Shown piece by piece: positions 16,770 to 24,677 of a stretch of 64,000 nt of DNA (positions are counted from its first letter, which is position 1; each line of letters begins with the position of its first letter). Source of the DNA: Verrucomicrobiaceae bacterium UBA1938 (GTDB lineage Bacteria; Verrucomicrobiota; Verrucomicrobiia; Verrucomicrobiales; Verrucomicrobiaceae). The stretch spans positions 1 through 64,000 of the forward strand of contig DDFC01000002.1 of the NCBI GenBank assembly GCA_002336895.1, given 5' to 3'. The notes under the pieces are model-generated. The model searched no databases and was not told where the DNA came from. It worked only from the letters and a program-made list of their open reading frames with translations. The position numbers were made by a program, and so were the translations under genes.

Positions 16770-17810
16770 TCAGTGGGCAAAGCTGGGTGGCAGGTAGTAG
16801 GGCACGCCGGGCAGCAGCTTGGGCATGAGGCTGCTGCTCACATCCAGCTGCACCTTGGCAGGCTGTGTCCCGGCTTTGGCGGAGGCCATGCTGATGGCTT
16901 CAAAAAAGCTCATTTCATGGCGGTATTTCACCACGGTGGCATCGGCGGTCTTGCCCAGCGTGCGGGCCAGTGCGTAGGCATCCTCCACGTAGCCGATCTG
17001 GTCCACCAGCTTGGCGGCCAGGGCCTCGCGCCCCGTCACCACGCGGCCGTCGGCCACGGTGCTCTTGAGCTGCTCCTTAGGCACGCCGCGCGCCTCGGAC
17101 ACGATGCCCAGAAAGCGGTCGTACATCGACATCACCAGATGCTGCACGTAGGCCTTTTCATCTTCGCGCATGGGGCGTGCGCCGCTCAGGGAGTCCTTGA
17201 AGGCGCCGCTGGTAAAGGCGTTCATGGACAGGCCCACTTTGCCAAAGAGCTCGCTGTAGTTCATCGTCTCGATGATCACGCCGATGCTGGCCGTGAGCGT
17301 CGTCTCGCTGGCCACGATCTTGCTCGCGCCGCAGGACACATAGTAGCCGCCGGAGGCCGCCATGGCGTCCATGTACACCACCACGGGCTTTTCCTTGGCC
17401 GCCTTCTTCACCGCATTGTAGAGGATGTCCGAGGCCGTGACCTCGCCGCCGGGGGAGTTGATGCGCAGCACGATGGCCTTCACGTTCTTGTCCTCCACCG
17501 CCTGCTCCAGCGCGTGCTTGATGCTCTCCACGCTCGGCATCGCCTCGGCAAAGAGGCCGCTCATGCTCATGGAGGAGATCACGCCCTCAAGATCGATGTG
17601 CACGATCTTGTCCTGCGTGGTTTTCCTGGCGGACTCCACCGTCACCTCATGCAGCTTGCGCTTGGGCCGTGCGGTGGTCGCCACCAGTCCGGCGTCCGCA
17701 CTCACGTCAAAATCCAGCTTGCTGACGAACAGGCCCACATTCAGGCCCAGGCTGACGATGAGCCCGAGCAGCAGCAGGGCGATCAGGCATCCGTACGATT
17801 TGTTGCTCAT
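16770..17810 (-). CDS. sppA: Signal peptide peptidase SppA
   Basis: A 346-residue serine protease of clan SK anchored by one N-terminal helix (about 8-30). Residues 115-180 hold the RINSPGG oxyanion motif and MAASGGYYV with the nucleophile Ser153. Lys205 in SGAFKD matches the general base of short Bacillus-type SppA. It degrades leftover signal peptides in the membrane. Length matches the short, octameric SppA rather than the 67-kDa enterobacterial form. A CPBP protease gene follows after 2 bp. Confidence 0.93.
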   Translation of the reverse strand: MSNKSYGCLIALLLLGLIVSLGLNVGLFVSKLDFDVSADAGLVATTARPKRKLHEVTVESARKTTQDKIVHIDLEGVISSMSMSGLFAEAMPSVESIKHALEQAVEDKNVKAIVLRINSPGGEVTASDILYNAVKKAAKEKPVVVYMDAMAASGGYYVSCGASKIVASETTLTASIGVIIETMNYSELFGKVGLSMNAFTSGAFKDSLSGARPMREDEKAYVQHLVMSMYDRFLGIVSEARGVPKEQLKSTVADGRVVTGREALAAKLVDQIGYVEDAYALARTLGKTADATVVKYRHEMSFFEAISMASAKAGTQPAKVQLDVSSSLMPKLLPGVPYYLPPSFAH

Positions 17811-17878
17811 AGTAGTGCGCGGATGCTAAGCGGCGGCCCCCGCCTTGCCAAGCACTCACGCCACTATTTCTTCGGCCT

Positions 17879-19285
17879 CTATTTAAACAGCCCCTTGAAG
17901 GTGTTGAGCAGTCCCTTGGCCTTCTTTTCAATGTCGTCGCCGATGATGTTGTTCAGCTTCTTCACGATGTCGGGCGTCACCTGCGGGTGGGAGAGCGATC
18001 CTGTGACGGTGAGGTCAAAGCTCAGGCGTCCCCGGCTGTCTGAAAGCAGGCCCACCACAAACTGGGAGACGGTGCTGCCGAGCCCACGGCTGGCGATGCC
18101 CTGCATGAGGCTGTGCTTGAGCGCATCTCCACACGAGAGGCGTGTCAGCAGACCCTGCTGGTCTTTGGCAAAGTCCATCCACGACTCGCGCTTGATGGTG
18201 TACTCATAGTCCGGCAGCACAAACTGCGTGTCGTCCAGAAAGCGCATGGTCTGCTCCCGGTAGAGCACGTGGGCATGCACATCCTGCGCCAGCGTGCCGC
18301 CGATGCGCACGGCGCTGATGTCGATGCCGTACTTCATGAGCTTGTCCAGGTGCTGTCCGGCGGTCTCGCCGATGGTCAGATTTCCGCCGATGGTGGAGCC
18401 GCGGTCGATCGTGAGGCTCAGATCCGCCGCCGGGGACCACAGCATGGTGGCGGGGTCCACGGGGTTTACATCGCCCTCGCCATGCAGCGTCATGTCGGCA
18501 AAGCGCACCTGCCGCACCTGCCCGCCGATCTTGGTCACACCGTCCACCACCGCCTTGGCGGCCAGACGCACGTGCAGGTGATTGTGCGCCATGAGATCGC
18601 CCGGGTCGATGTCGATGTCCGTGAAGGAGAGACTGAAGTCGCTCACGTCTGCATTGAACTGCGACTCCGCGCCGCCATTGGAGATGCGGAAGTGCGCCTG
18701 CTCGATGCTGATCTCCCGCAGGCCCACACGCTGCGCCTTGCCCTTGGGCGGGGCAGGGGGGGCAGGCGGTGCTGGCTGCACGGGGATGGCCTGCGGCACC
18801 TCCTCCTGCGGTGGCACCTGTGGCGGTGGCATCTGCGCCAGCTTTTCAGGGGAGGGGAGAAAGAGCCGCTGCAGGGAGCTGCCCTCCAGCGGGCTGATGC
18901 GCTCGTCCACATCCACGTCGATGAAGCGCAGCACCCTGGGCTCAAACTGCCTGCGCCACAGCGCATCTGGCAGCAGCTCCAGGTAGGCCATCTCGATCTT
19001 CACATCCGCCTTTTCCAGCGGCGGGCGGGAGGCCAGCGGGGTGCCTGCGTGCTGGTCGCGCGGGGCCAGCTTGATGCCCGAGAGGCGCAGGCTCGGCGGC
19101 CAGGTGAAGATGGAGAGCGTCACATCCTGCAGGTCCGCACGGGCATTGATCGCCTTTTCCGTGATCTGCACGAGCCTCTCCCTGCTCACATACTGGCGCA
19201 GCCACCAGACGGCCCCCAGCGGAGTGGCCACTGCGAGCAGCAGCACCAGGCCGACGAGGATGAGCAGGATGCGTGAGATTTTCAT
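17879..19285 (-). CDS. AsmA-like envelope protein
   Basis: A 468-residue protein with one N-terminal transmembrane helix (about 5-27) and a beta-rich periplasmic body. The opening RADLQDVTLSIFTWPPSLRL and the alternating short hydrophobic strands resemble the AsmA/YhdP-type repeating-beta-groove proteins, which move phospholipid or control outer-membrane composition. A Pro-rich linker (about 155-190) splits the domain. The C-terminal segment ends in an amphipathic Lys-rich helix. Family assignment is by architecture. The gene precedes sppA on the same strand by 68 bp. Confidence 0.6.
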   Translation of the reverse strand: MKISRILLILVGLVLLLAVATPLGAVWWLRQYVSRERLVQITEKAINARADLQDVTLSIFTWPPSLRLSGIKLAPRDQHAGTPLASRPPLEKADVKIEMAYLELLPDALWRRQFEPRVLRFIDVDVDERISPLEGSSLQRLFLPSPEKLAQMPPPQVPPQEEVPQAIPVQPAPPAPPAPPKGKAQRVGLREISIEQAHFRISNGGAESQFNADVSDFSLSFTDIDIDPGDLMAHNHLHVRLAAKAVVDGVTKIGGQVRQVRFADMTLHGEGDVNPVDPATMLWSPAADLSLTIDRGSTIGGNLTIGETAGQHLDKLMKYGIDISAVRIGGTLAQDVHAHVLYREQTMRFLDDTQFVLPDYEYTIKRESWMDFAKDQQGLLTRLSCGDALKHSLMQGIASRGLGSTVSQFVVGLLSDSRGRLSFDLTVTGSLSHPQVTPDIVKKLNNIIGDDIEKKAKGLLNTFKGLFK

Positions 19286-19411
19286 GGTCTGAGCATAAAC
19301 AGGCGCGCCGGATTTGGAAATTTGAGATTTGAAATTTGAAATGGCGAATCCCGGCTATTGTCTCCGCCCCTTCTGCACGGGCAGGATTGCCCGCACTACT
19401 TCCTACCACCC

Positions 19412-20734
19412 ATGTCCATCCGCGTCCGCTTTGCTCCTTCCCCTACTGGTGACCTCCACGTCGGAGGCGCCCGCACGGCCCTTTTCAACTGGCTCATGGC
19501 CCGCAAGGAAGGCGGCACCTTCATCCTCCGTGTGGAAGACACCGACGGCGCACGCAACACCGCCGAAGCCGCCGCAGGCATCATCAAGGGCCTGCGCTGG
19601 CTGGGCCTGGACTGGGATGAAGGCCCCGAAGCCGGTGGCGACTGCGGCCCCTACTTCCAGAGCCAGCGCAAGCACATCTACGACGCCTATTTCAAAAAGC
19701 TGGAAGACGCAGGCCGCGTCTATGCCGAGCCCGATGGCGCGCAGCGCTTCAAGTTCAGCCGCACCGCCATCACCGTGCACGATCTGGTGTGCGGAGACGT
19801 CACCTTTGCCCCCACCGAGGAGCCGGACATGACCATCCGCCGCCCGGACGGCAGCTACATCTTCCACTTTGTGAACGTGGTGGACGACATCGAAATGCGC
19901 ATGACGCACGTCCTGCGCGGCGAGGACCACCTTTCCAACACCTGGAAGCACATCGACCTCTTCAACGCCTTCGGCGCCACCCCGCCCACCTACGCCCACA
20001 TCCCGCTCATCCTGAACCCGGACGGCACCAAGATGAGCAAGCGCGATGCCGGCAGCGCCATCGAGCACAGCTACATGAACGCCGGCTTCCTGCCCGACGC
20101 TGTGTTCAACTACCTCTGCATGCTCGGCTGGACCCCCAAGGCCGAGAGCGAAAAGCTCAGCCGCACGGACCTCACCGCGCTCTTCGACGCCAGCGCCATC
20201 CACAGCAGCAACGCCAAGTTTGACCTTAAAAAGGCCCAGTGGTTCAACGCGCAGTATCTGCGCGAGCTGAGCCCCGAAGCCCTGCTGCAAAATGCCTCAC
20301 GCTTCCTCACCGCAGCAGGCCTCTCATGGACCGACGACGCCATGGCCGCCGCCGCCGTCCACAGCGTGCGCGAAAAGGTCAGCCTCCTCACCGATTTTCC
20401 CGAATGGGTTCACTACTTCTTCCGCGAGGACTACCCCTTTGAAGCCGACGTGGTGACCAAGCTCAAAGCCAAGCCCGAAAACCCCGACCTCCTCAAAGCC
20501 GCCGCCGAGCAACTCGCACAGGCTGCTGAATGGACTGAGCAAAGCGTCCACGACGCCGTCGAAGCCGCCGCCAAAGCCCTCTCCGTCAAACCCGGTGCCA
20601 TGATGCCCCTGCTGCGCTTTGCGCTGAGCGGTCAGTCACGTGGCCCCGGCGTGACGACCATCGCGCATCTGATCGGCAAGGAGAAGACTCTGGCACGCAT
20701 TCAGCGAGCGCTGAGTGAGGTGCTGGGGGTGTAG
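19412..20734 (+). CDS. gltX: Glutamate-tRNA ligase
   Basis: GltX charges tRNA-Glu. I set the start at the ATG at 19412 (440 residues) because the HIGH-like motif HVGG then falls at residues 16-19 with the usual FAPSPTG before it. KMSKR is at 207-211. The C-terminal anticodon-binding helical domain is complete, and the length is slightly short for the family (460-500) but intact. It ends eight bases before the inverted-repeat-bounded GxxExxY element. Confidence 0.96.
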   Translation: MSIRVRFAPSPTGDLHVGGARTALFNWLMARKEGGTFILRVEDTDGARNTAEAAAGIIKGLRWLGLDWDEGPEAGGDCGPYFQSQRKHIYDAYFKKLEDAGRVYAEPDGAQRFKFSRTAITVHDLVCGDVTFAPTEEPDMTIRRPDGSYIFHFVNVVDDIEMRMTHVLRGEDHLSNTWKHIDLFNAFGATPPTYAHIPLILNPDGTKMSKRDAGSAIEHSYMNAGFLPDAVFNYLCMLGWTPKAESEKLSRTDLTALFDASAIHSSNAKFDLKKAQWFNAQYLRELSPEALLQNASRFLTAAGLSWTDDAMAAAAVHSVREKVSLLTDFPEWVHYFFREDYPFEADVVTKLKAKPENPDLLKAAAEQLAQAAEWTEQSVHDAVEAAAKALSVKPGAMMPLLRFALSGQSRGPGVTTIAHLIGKEKTLARIQRALSEVLGV

Positions 20735-20741
20735 GACTGCA

Positions 20742-20790
20742 GATTTTACACCGCAGAGATTGAATAAACGCAGAGGTTTCTGATTTAAAA
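20742..20790 (+). repeat. Left 49-bp terminal inverted repeat of GxxExxY element
   Basis: This 49-base segment reappears in reverse complement at 21675-21723 with one mismatch (48/49). It begins with TTTACACCGCAGAGAT (20745-20760), which itself pairs perfectly with 20809-20824 to form a 16-bp outer stem. An inner stem of AACGCAGAG with CTCTGCGTT lies within. The left end is therefore both a terminal repeat and a nested hairpin. Confidence 0.9.
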
Positions 20791-20824
20791 AATCTCTGCG
20801 TTTTTCTCATCTCTGCGGTGTAAA
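20745..20824. repeat. Left nested palindrome of the element
   Basis: The 80-base left end folds as an outer 16-bp perfect stem (20745-20760 with 20809-20824) and an inner 9-bp stem, comparable in layout to REP/BIME hairpins. It ends 13 bp before the GxxExxY start codon and may also terminate transcription from gltX or control the nuclease gene. Confidence 0.8.
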
Positions 20825-20837
20825 GCTCTGTTTTGTT

Positions 20838-21656
20838 ATGCCTTCTTCACCACATCCTAATCTCGGCGGCAGCCTCACCAAGAGTGTCATCGGAGCAGCC
20901 ATAGCGGTGCATTGTGCATTTGGACCGGGATTGGATGAGGCGGATTATGAGCACGCGCTGCATCTGGAATTGGATGCCCTGGGAATCGAGCATCAATGCC
21001 AGGTGCCTCAGCCTCTTTGTTACAAAGGCGAGGAACTCGACTGCGGTTATCGTTTGGACATTGTCGTTTCTGGGCAGCTCTTGCTGGAACTCAAGACAGT
21101 GGAGAAAATTCATCCCGTTTACGTGGCTCAGCTGCTGACCTATCTGCGGCTTTCCGCACTGTCTTTGGGGCTGCTCATGAACTTCAATACATTGACTCTG
21201 AAGGATGGGATTTTACGAAGGGCCTGTTCACTAAAATCTGTTTCGCGGTTTCAGAGCGAAATGCTAGTGGCGGAGAAATTTGACGACCTTTCTCGTGAAG
21301 TGCTGGCCGCTGCTCTGGAGGTAAGGTATGAACTGGGTTATGGCCTGCTTCGAAGCGCCTATGAGGCATGTCTGGCCAGGGCGTTAAGCTTGAAAGGCAT
21401 CCGGGTACAGATCAATCTTCCCGCAAATTTAATCTATCGCGATCAGCTTATCTTAAGCCGCAAAGAAGTACCCATGATTGTTGAAGAAAGCCTGATGGTT
21501 GTCTGCCACTGCGTGAAGGAGTTAGGGCCGCTTCAGCTTGCCAGAGATCGTTCTCTATTGAAGGCATCTGGGCTCAACTCGGGACTCTGCCTCAATTTCC
21601 ACGCCGATTCTCTCGTTACCGAAGTTCACCGGATCAAAACCCACTCAAAAGAATGA
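20838..21656 (+). CDS. Tandem GxxExxY (PDDEXK_3-like) protein
   Basis: A 272-residue protein carrying two copies of a domain normally found alone in proteins of about 125 residues. Copy 1 (about 12-128) has the signature GLDEADY (31-37) and a PD-(D/E)XK-type active site, Asp74 with Glu84-Leu-Lys86, plus the QLLTYL helix. Copy 2 (about 150-268) aligns along its whole length but has GLLRSAY in place of GxxExxY and lacks the ExK motif, so it looks catalytically dead. GxxExxY proteins belong to the PD-(D/E)XK nuclease superfamily; their cellular role is not established. Near-identical inverted repeats flank the gene on both sides and nothing else lies between, suggesting a mobile unit. The TTTTGTT leader has no clear Shine-Dalgarno. 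Confidence 0.85.
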   Translation: MPSSPHPNLGGSLTKSVIGAAIAVHCAFGPGLDEADYEHALHLELDALGIEHQCQVPQPLCYKGEELDCGYRLDIVVSGQLLLELKTVEKIHPVYVAQLLTYLRLSALSLGLLMNFNTLTLKDGILRRACSLKSVSRFQSEMLVAEKFDDLSREVLAAALEVRYELGYGLLRSAYEACLARALSLKGIRVQINLPANLIYRDQLILSRKEVPMIVEESLMVVCHCVKELGPLQLARDRSLLKASGLNSGLCLNFHADSLVTEVHRIKTHSKE

Positions 21657-21662
21657 TTGTCC

Positions 21663-21717
21663 ACACCGCAGAGATTTTAAATCAGAAACCTCTGCGTTTA
21701 TCCAATCTCTGCGGTGT
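21663..21717. repeat. Right palindrome of the element
   Basis: Arms at 21663-21676 and 21704-21717 (ACACCGCAGAGATT and its complement) form a perfect 14-bp stem just after the GxxExxY stop. The same sequence on the other strand is the right copy of the terminal repeat. It could also act as a transcription barrier between the convergent GxxExxY and cutA genes. Confidence 0.8.
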
Positions 21718-21723
21718 AAAATC
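21675..21723 (-). repeat. Right 49-bp terminal inverted repeat of GxxExxY element
   Basis: Reverse complement of the left terminal repeat with a single difference (G for A in the GATTG[A/G]ATAAACG segment). Together the two ends enclose 982 bp that contain only the GxxExxY gene. No obvious target-site duplication is visible outside the repeats. Confidence 0.9.
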
Positions 21724-21740
21724 TTCCGGGGCGTTCCTTG

Positions 21741-22058
21741 TCACCCCACACTCTCCCCCACCCAGCGCGCATACGCTTCGCTCACCTCCTCCGGCCTCAG
21801 CGCCACGATCTCCGGCACGTCATACGGGTGTAGTTCCTTCAGTCGCTCCTCAAAGCGCGGCCACGCTCCGCTCGTCGTCTTAAACACCGCCAGAACCTCG
21901 GCTGCGGTCTCCACCTTGCCCTCCCAGCGGTAGATGGATTCCACGGCGGGGATGAGATTCACGCAGGCGGCGAGTTGCGATTCCACCAGCGCCGTGCCAG
22001 TCTCGCGGGCTTTCCCGAGATCCGGGAAGGTGCAAAGGACAATGAGGAGGTCGTTCAT
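21741..22058 (-). CDS. cutA: Divalent-cation tolerance protein CutA
   Basis: A 105-residue protein starting at the ATG at 22058. The conserved LAACVNLIPAVESIYRWEG core and the PEIVALRPEEVSEAYARWV C-terminal helix are diagnostic of CutA, a small trimeric ferredoxin-like-fold protein linked to metal tolerance. The much longer open frame upstream is a shadow of the histidine kinase on the other strand. Its start is only 12 bp from the divergent kinase start. Confidence 0.95.
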   Translation of the reverse strand: MNDLLIVLCTFPDLGKARETGTALVESQLAACVNLIPAVESIYRWEGKVETAAEVLAVFKTTSGAWPRFEERLKELHPYDVPEIVALRPEEVSEAYARWVGESVG

Positions 22059-22070
22059 TCCCGCAAACCT

Positions 22071-23222
22071 ATGAGATCTGCGTTCATCGACAAGCTTATC
22101 AAACGCATAGACCGCCTGGAACCCGGCGAGGTTCAGGGCATCGTGCTGGAGCTGGTGCGGGAAAAGAAATTTCAGGAGAAGGTCTTTGAGGCGCTGCAGG
22201 AGGGCGTCATCCTGCTGGATGCCGAGGCCAAGGTCACCTACGTGAACCGCGCCGCCTGCACCTTCTTTGGCCTGGAGCGCGATCAGGTGCTGGGCCAGCA
22301 GCTGGCCCAGGGCGTGCGCGGGCTGGACTGGAGCGAGCTGCTGATCCCCGGCACCGTGGTCAGCCGCGACCTGGAGGTCTTCTACCCGGAAAACCGCTAC
22401 CTCAATTTCTACATCACCAGCATCGACGACGAGGCACCGCAGGGCTTTGTGATGCTCATCCGCGACGTCACTGAGACCCGCAAGCGCACCGAGGAGCAGC
22501 TGGAAAGCGAGCGCCTCAATGCCTTCACCCTCCTCGCTGCCGGGGTGGCCCATGAGCTGGGAAACCCTCTCAATTCCCTCACCATCCACCTCCAGCTGCT
22601 GGAGCGCCGCCTCAAGAAGATGGGGGCCAAGGGTGCCAGCCTGCAGGAGCACCTGGACGTGGCCACCGGCGAGATCAAGCGGCTGGACTTCATCATCGGC
22701 CAGTTCCTGGCGGCCATCCGCCCCACCAAGCCCCAGCTCCAGCGCGTGCAGCTGCGCGAGCTGCTGGACGAGTGCGTGCGCTTCCTGCAGCCGGAGATCG
22801 AGGCCGCCAAGGTGAAGCTCAAGCTGGAACTCCGCGCTGACCTGCCCCTGCTGCTGCTCGACCCCGGCCAGATGAAGCAGGCGGTGTACAACCTCATCCG
22901 CAACGCCTGCCAGGCCATGCCCAAAGGCGGCACCCTGACCATCAGCGGCACCTTCACCGACTACGAGGTGCGCCTGAGCTTTGACGACACGGGGAAGGGG
23001 ATCAATGCCGAGCAGATGGGCAAGCTCTTCCAGCCTTTCTCCACCACCCGCAGCACCGGCACCGGCCTGGGCCTCCTCATCGTCCGCCGCATCGTGCGCG
23101 AGCACGGCGGCGAGATCGATGTGGAAAGCCGCGAAGGGCTCGGCACCCGCGTGAGCCTTTGGCTGCCTCTGGTGGAGAAAAGCGTGCGCATGCTGGAGGA
23201 AAGCCAGAGCGAGAAGGGGTAG
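22071..23222 (+). CDS. Soluble PAS-domain histidine kinase (NtrB-like)
   Basis: From the ATG at 22071 the protein has 383 residues and no transmembrane segment. A PAS domain (about 35-135; VILLDAEAKVTYVNRAA) is followed by a HisKA dimerisation helix with the phosphoacceptor His161 in GVAHELGNPL. The ATPase domain has an N-box (NLIRNACQAM), a G1 box (DDTGKGI) and a G2 box (GTGLGLLIVRRIV). The layout is that of cytosolic NtrB/HupT-type sensors. No response regulator is adjacent, so its partner is elsewhere. The signal is unknown. Confidence 0.93.
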   Translation: MRSAFIDKLIKRIDRLEPGEVQGIVLELVREKKFQEKVFEALQEGVILLDAEAKVTYVNRAACTFFGLERDQVLGQQLAQGVRGLDWSELLIPGTVVSRDLEVFYPENRYLNFYITSIDDEAPQGFVMLIRDVTETRKRTEEQLESERLNAFTLLAAGVAHELGNPLNSLTIHLQLLERRLKKMGAKGASLQEHLDVATGEIKRLDFIIGQFLAAIRPTKPQLQRVQLRELLDECVRFLQPEIEAAKVKLKLELRADLPLLLLDPGQMKQAVYNLIRNACQAMPKGGTLTISGTFTDYEVRLSFDDTGKGINAEQMGKLFQPFSTTRSTGTGLGLLIVRRIVREHGGEIDVESREGLGTRVSLWLPLVEKSVRMLEESQSEKG

Positions 23223-23323
23223 TCGCACCCACATTCGGCAAAAAAGGTCGGGAAATCAGATGCGCATCAGCTTGGCGGGCATGAACTCGTAAAGCTGCGC
23301 ACAAATTCATGACGATAATGCAT

Positions 23324-23353
23324 TTGCGTGATTTATTACGTTTTTGGTAAAAT
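23324..23353 (+). promoter_or_regulatory. Putative sigma70-type promoter upstream of the SWIB gene
   Basis: TTGCGT (23324-23329) and TAAAAT (23348-23353) are separated by 18 bases in an AT-rich part of the 230-bp gap. This would start transcription about 95 bases before the SWIB start codon. It is a consensus match only. Confidence 0.35.
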
Positions 23354-23454
23354 AAAGATGCACCACACGCACCACTCACGCTTTAGCTTCATTAAGCATT
23401 CCGACGCACACAGAGGTTGACCACAGGCACGGATGCTGCCAGCCTCGTCCCCCC

Positions 23455-23736
23455 ATGTCTGAACCAACCTCCTCCAAACCCGCCCGTAAACCCAACCCAG
23501 CCCTGAGCAAGCCCGTCCAGCCGGATGAAGCTCTTGCCAAGGTCGTCGGTTCCGAGCCGCTCTCCCGTGGTGAGCTGACGAAGAAACTGTGGGACTACAT
23601 CAAGCAGCACGGTCTCCAGGACCAGGCCAAGAAGACCAACATCAACGCCGACGAGGCGCTGAAGGCTGTCTTTGGCGGCAAGAGCCAGGTGACCATGTTT
23701 GAAATGACCAAGCTGGTGAACCAGCACGTCAAGTAA
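23455..23736 (+). CDS. Orphan SWIB/MDM2 domain protein
   Basis: A 93-residue protein consisting of a Pro/Lys-rich tail (1-30) and one SWIB (BAF60b) domain: LSRGELTKKLWDYIKQHGL, then the KKTNINADEALKAVFGGK core and the MFEMTKLVNQHVK helix. The domain is best known from eukaryotic SWI/SNF complexes and is also found fused to topoisomerase or alone in Chlamydiae and Verrucomicrobia. It probably binds DNA or a DNA-associated partner in the nucleoid; the role is unproven. It is monocistronic, with a good terminator after it. Confidence 0.9.
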   Translation: MSEPTSSKPARKPNPALSKPVQPDEALAKVVGSEPLSRGELTKKLWDYIKQHGLQDQAKKTNINADEALKAVFGGKSQVTMFEMTKLVNQHVK

Positions 23737-23754
23737 CCGTCTTCCGGTTTCCCC

Positions 23755-23793
23755 ATGACTCCCCCGGGCCTGCCCGAGGGAGTCATTTTTTTT
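23755..23793 (+). terminator. Intrinsic terminator after the SWIB gene
   Basis: Arms ATGACTCCC (23755-23763) and GGGAGTCAT (23778-23786) with an additional inner GC stem are followed by an eight-T run. It lies 18 bp after the SWIB stop and separates it from kdsB. Confidence 0.9.
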
Positions 23794-23884
23794 GCCCTCC
23801 GCAGCCGAGGACTCATTTCCAAATCTCCCTTGCATCGCAGGCGCTTTCGCGTCATTTCAGGGGAACCTGCCTCCCACCATACCC

Positions 23885-24643
23885 TTGGCAACCACCGACT
23901 CCTCCTCCCGTACTCTCGTAGCCATTCCTGCCCGCTGGGGTTCCACCCGCTTCCCAGGCAAACCGCTCCACCTCATCGCCGGAAAACCGCTCGTCCAGCA
24001 CGTCTGGGAGCGCTGCCAGGAGTGCAAGCAGATTGACGACGTGATCATCGCCACGGATGACGCCCGCATTGCCGAGGCGGCAGCCGGTTTCGGGGCCAAA
24101 TTCGTCCTTACCTCTCCAGATCACCCCAGCGGCACAGACCGCATCGCCGAGGCGGCCAATTCCTTCCCTGACCATCGAGTGGTCATCAATGTGCAGGGAG
24201 ATGAGCCCCTCATCTCCCCGGCGCTGATCGATGAGCTGGCCCGTACACTGCGCGATGATCCCGACGTAAAGATGATCACCGCTGCGGCACCCATCCACGA
24301 TGCCGCACAGATCACCGACCCCAATGTGGTGAAGGTCATCTTCGACACCCACGGAGACGCGCTCTATTTCTCCCGCTCGCCGCTGCCCTACCTGCGCAAT
24401 CCGGAGGCCTGGCCGCGCAGCTACCGCCATCTGGGCATCTACGGCTTTCAGCGCAGCTTCCTCTTCCAGTTTGTGGCCTGGCCGCCCTCCCGCCTGGAGC
24501 AGACCGAGTCCCTGGAGCAGCTCCGCGCTGTGGAAAACGGCACCCGCATTCGGGTGGTGCTGACGGACGAGCTCTCCCCTGGAGTGGATACTCCCGAGCA
24601 GGCAGCGGCCATCGAAAAGCATCTTCAAAAACAATCTTCTTGA
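23885..24643 (+). CDS. kdsB: 3-deoxy-manno-octulosonate cytidylyltransferase (KdsB)
   Basis: KdsB makes CMP-Kdo for the inner core of lipopolysaccharide, which indicates an LPS-bearing outer membrane. VAIPARWGSTRFPGKPL is the nucleotide-binding signature, and INVQGDEPLI holds the Mg-binding aspartate. The frame has no ATG before the conserved N-terminus; the TTG at 23885 gives 252 residues, which is family length, while the frame extends back to the SWIB terminator. The start is therefore uncertain. pyrG, which makes its CTP substrate, follows after 34 bp. Confidence 0.93.
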   Translation: MATTDSSSRTLVAIPARWGSTRFPGKPLHLIAGKPLVQHVWERCQECKQIDDVIIATDDARIAEAAAGFGAKFVLTSPDHPSGTDRIAEAANSFPDHRVVINVQGDEPLISPALIDELARTLRDDPDVKMITAAAPIHDAAQITDPNVVKVIFDTHGDALYFSRSPLPYLRNPEAWPRSYRHLGIYGFQRSFLFQFVAWPPSRLEQTESLEQLRAVENGTRIRVVLTDELSPGVDTPEQAAAIEKHLQKQSS

Positions 24644-24677
24644 ACAACGCCCCGACAACCTCCAACCGAGAAGCATC

